From Planctomycetota bacterium (GTDB lineage Bacteria > Planctomycetota > SZUA-567 > H5-PLA8), in the NCBI GenBank assembly GCA_023150555.1, contig JAKLKQ010000006.1, positions 115,726 to 165,224 of the forward strand: a stretch of DNA of 49,499 nt, in the 5' to 3' direction. Position numbers and translations under genes: made by a program. This document shows positions 49,395-49,499 of the stretch, one piece after another; the stretch's first letter is position 1; each line of letters opens with the position of its first letter. The notes under the pieces were generated by a model that worked only from the letters and a program-made list of their open reading frames with translations, searched no databases and had not been told where the DNA came from.

Positions 49395-49499
49395 CTATTG
49401 GCTAGCAGCAATGTCAAAAAATTGCTCTGTTGAAAACAAAGGCAGAAGTAGAGCGAGGATCATGAGGTTGTAGGTGAGGACGGCGATGAAGGTCTCGCT
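49395..49499 (-). CDS. C-terminal end of an unidentified gene cut by the window edge (possible transposase)
   Basis: Read on the minus strand, the last 34 codons are open to a TAG: SETFIAVLTYNLMILALLLP, then LFSTEQFFDIAASQ. The TYNLMILALLL pattern recalls the C-terminal helix of some transposases, and the AT-rich flank would suit a mobile element. The fragment is too short for a family call. Confidence 0.35.
   Translation of the reverse strand, partial: SETFIAVLTYNLMILALLLPLFSTEQFFDIAASQ

Overview
The window is GC-rich bacterial chromosome (roughly two thirds G+C by eye) with long intergenic spacers. The gene set points to an uncultured member of the PVC group, most likely Planctomycetota or a close relative. 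The reasons are: an arylsulfatase-type sulfatase, two phytanoyl-CoA-dioxygenase-like proteins, an FAD-dependent oxidoreductase with a carbohydrate-binding-like tail, a ThuA-like protein, a PA14/discoidin protein, a serine/threonine kinase with a TPR tail, secreted HEAT-repeat proteins, and WD40 proteins with a short FSLxxLLL membrane segment. This placement is inference; there is no rRNA or ribosomal-protein marker.

Layout. 0-4.3 kb: end of a ThuA-like gene, a polyprenyl-phosphate sugar transferase, a secreted HEAT-like protein, a PA14 protein and a small membrane protein. 4.4-7.3 kb: three minus-strand genes for exported proteins with Ser/Thr- and Gly-rich tails: two paralogues with a zinc-type HxxxCxxC motif and a type IV prepilin-like protein. 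7.6-9.6 kb: a histidine phosphatase, a Kua/CarF-type plasmanylethanolamine desaturase and a small membrane protein. 9.8-12.2 kb: a WD40-like gene between two copies of a large hairpin repeat. 12.5-16.4 kb: an orphan ParB behind a long leader with a 20-bp palindrome, then a three-gene membrane cluster. 16.8-22.9 kb: a second WD40 gene, two secreted Kelch-like proteins and a divergent GntR/LacI-type regulator. 22.9-28.4 kb: a STAS protein, a very large secreted glycosidase-like protein and a twin heavy-metal-domain protein. 28.6-34.3 kb: two small unknowns, then PhyH dioxygenase, M14 carboxypeptidase and FAD oxidoreductase, with intergenic inverted-repeat elements between them. 34.7-38.9 kb: the kinase-TPR gene translationally coupled to a secreted HEAT protein. 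39-41.4 kb: a MITE-like element, a sulfatase and a second PhyH gene. 41.5-43.1 kb: two ABC-2 permeases without an ATPase. 43.1-47.2 kb: a HEAT protein, a large secreted protein and a tandem HbpS/GlcG protein. 47.6-49.3 kb: a membrane protein and a ferredoxin-NADP reductase-like flavoprotein. The right edge holds the end of an unidentified gene.

Several genes look like parts of a lifestyle based on breaking down complex sulfated or decorated polymers (sulfatase, glycosidase-like protein, Kelch and PA14 surface proteins). The sugar transferase, prepilin-like protein and exported low-complexity proteins point to an elaborate cell surface.

The most interesting structures are non-coding. (1) A conserved module of about 80 bp, built round the palindrome AATGTTCGTCGACGAACATT, occurs upstream of both parB and the HbpS-like gene in the same orientation relative to the gene. 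(2) A recurrent promoter layout places a -10-like hexamer 6-7 nt before the start codon, suggesting leaderless transcripts. (3) Families of inverted-repeat intergenic elements bracket genes and in places supply their last codons. I found no CRISPR array, tRNA or rRNA.
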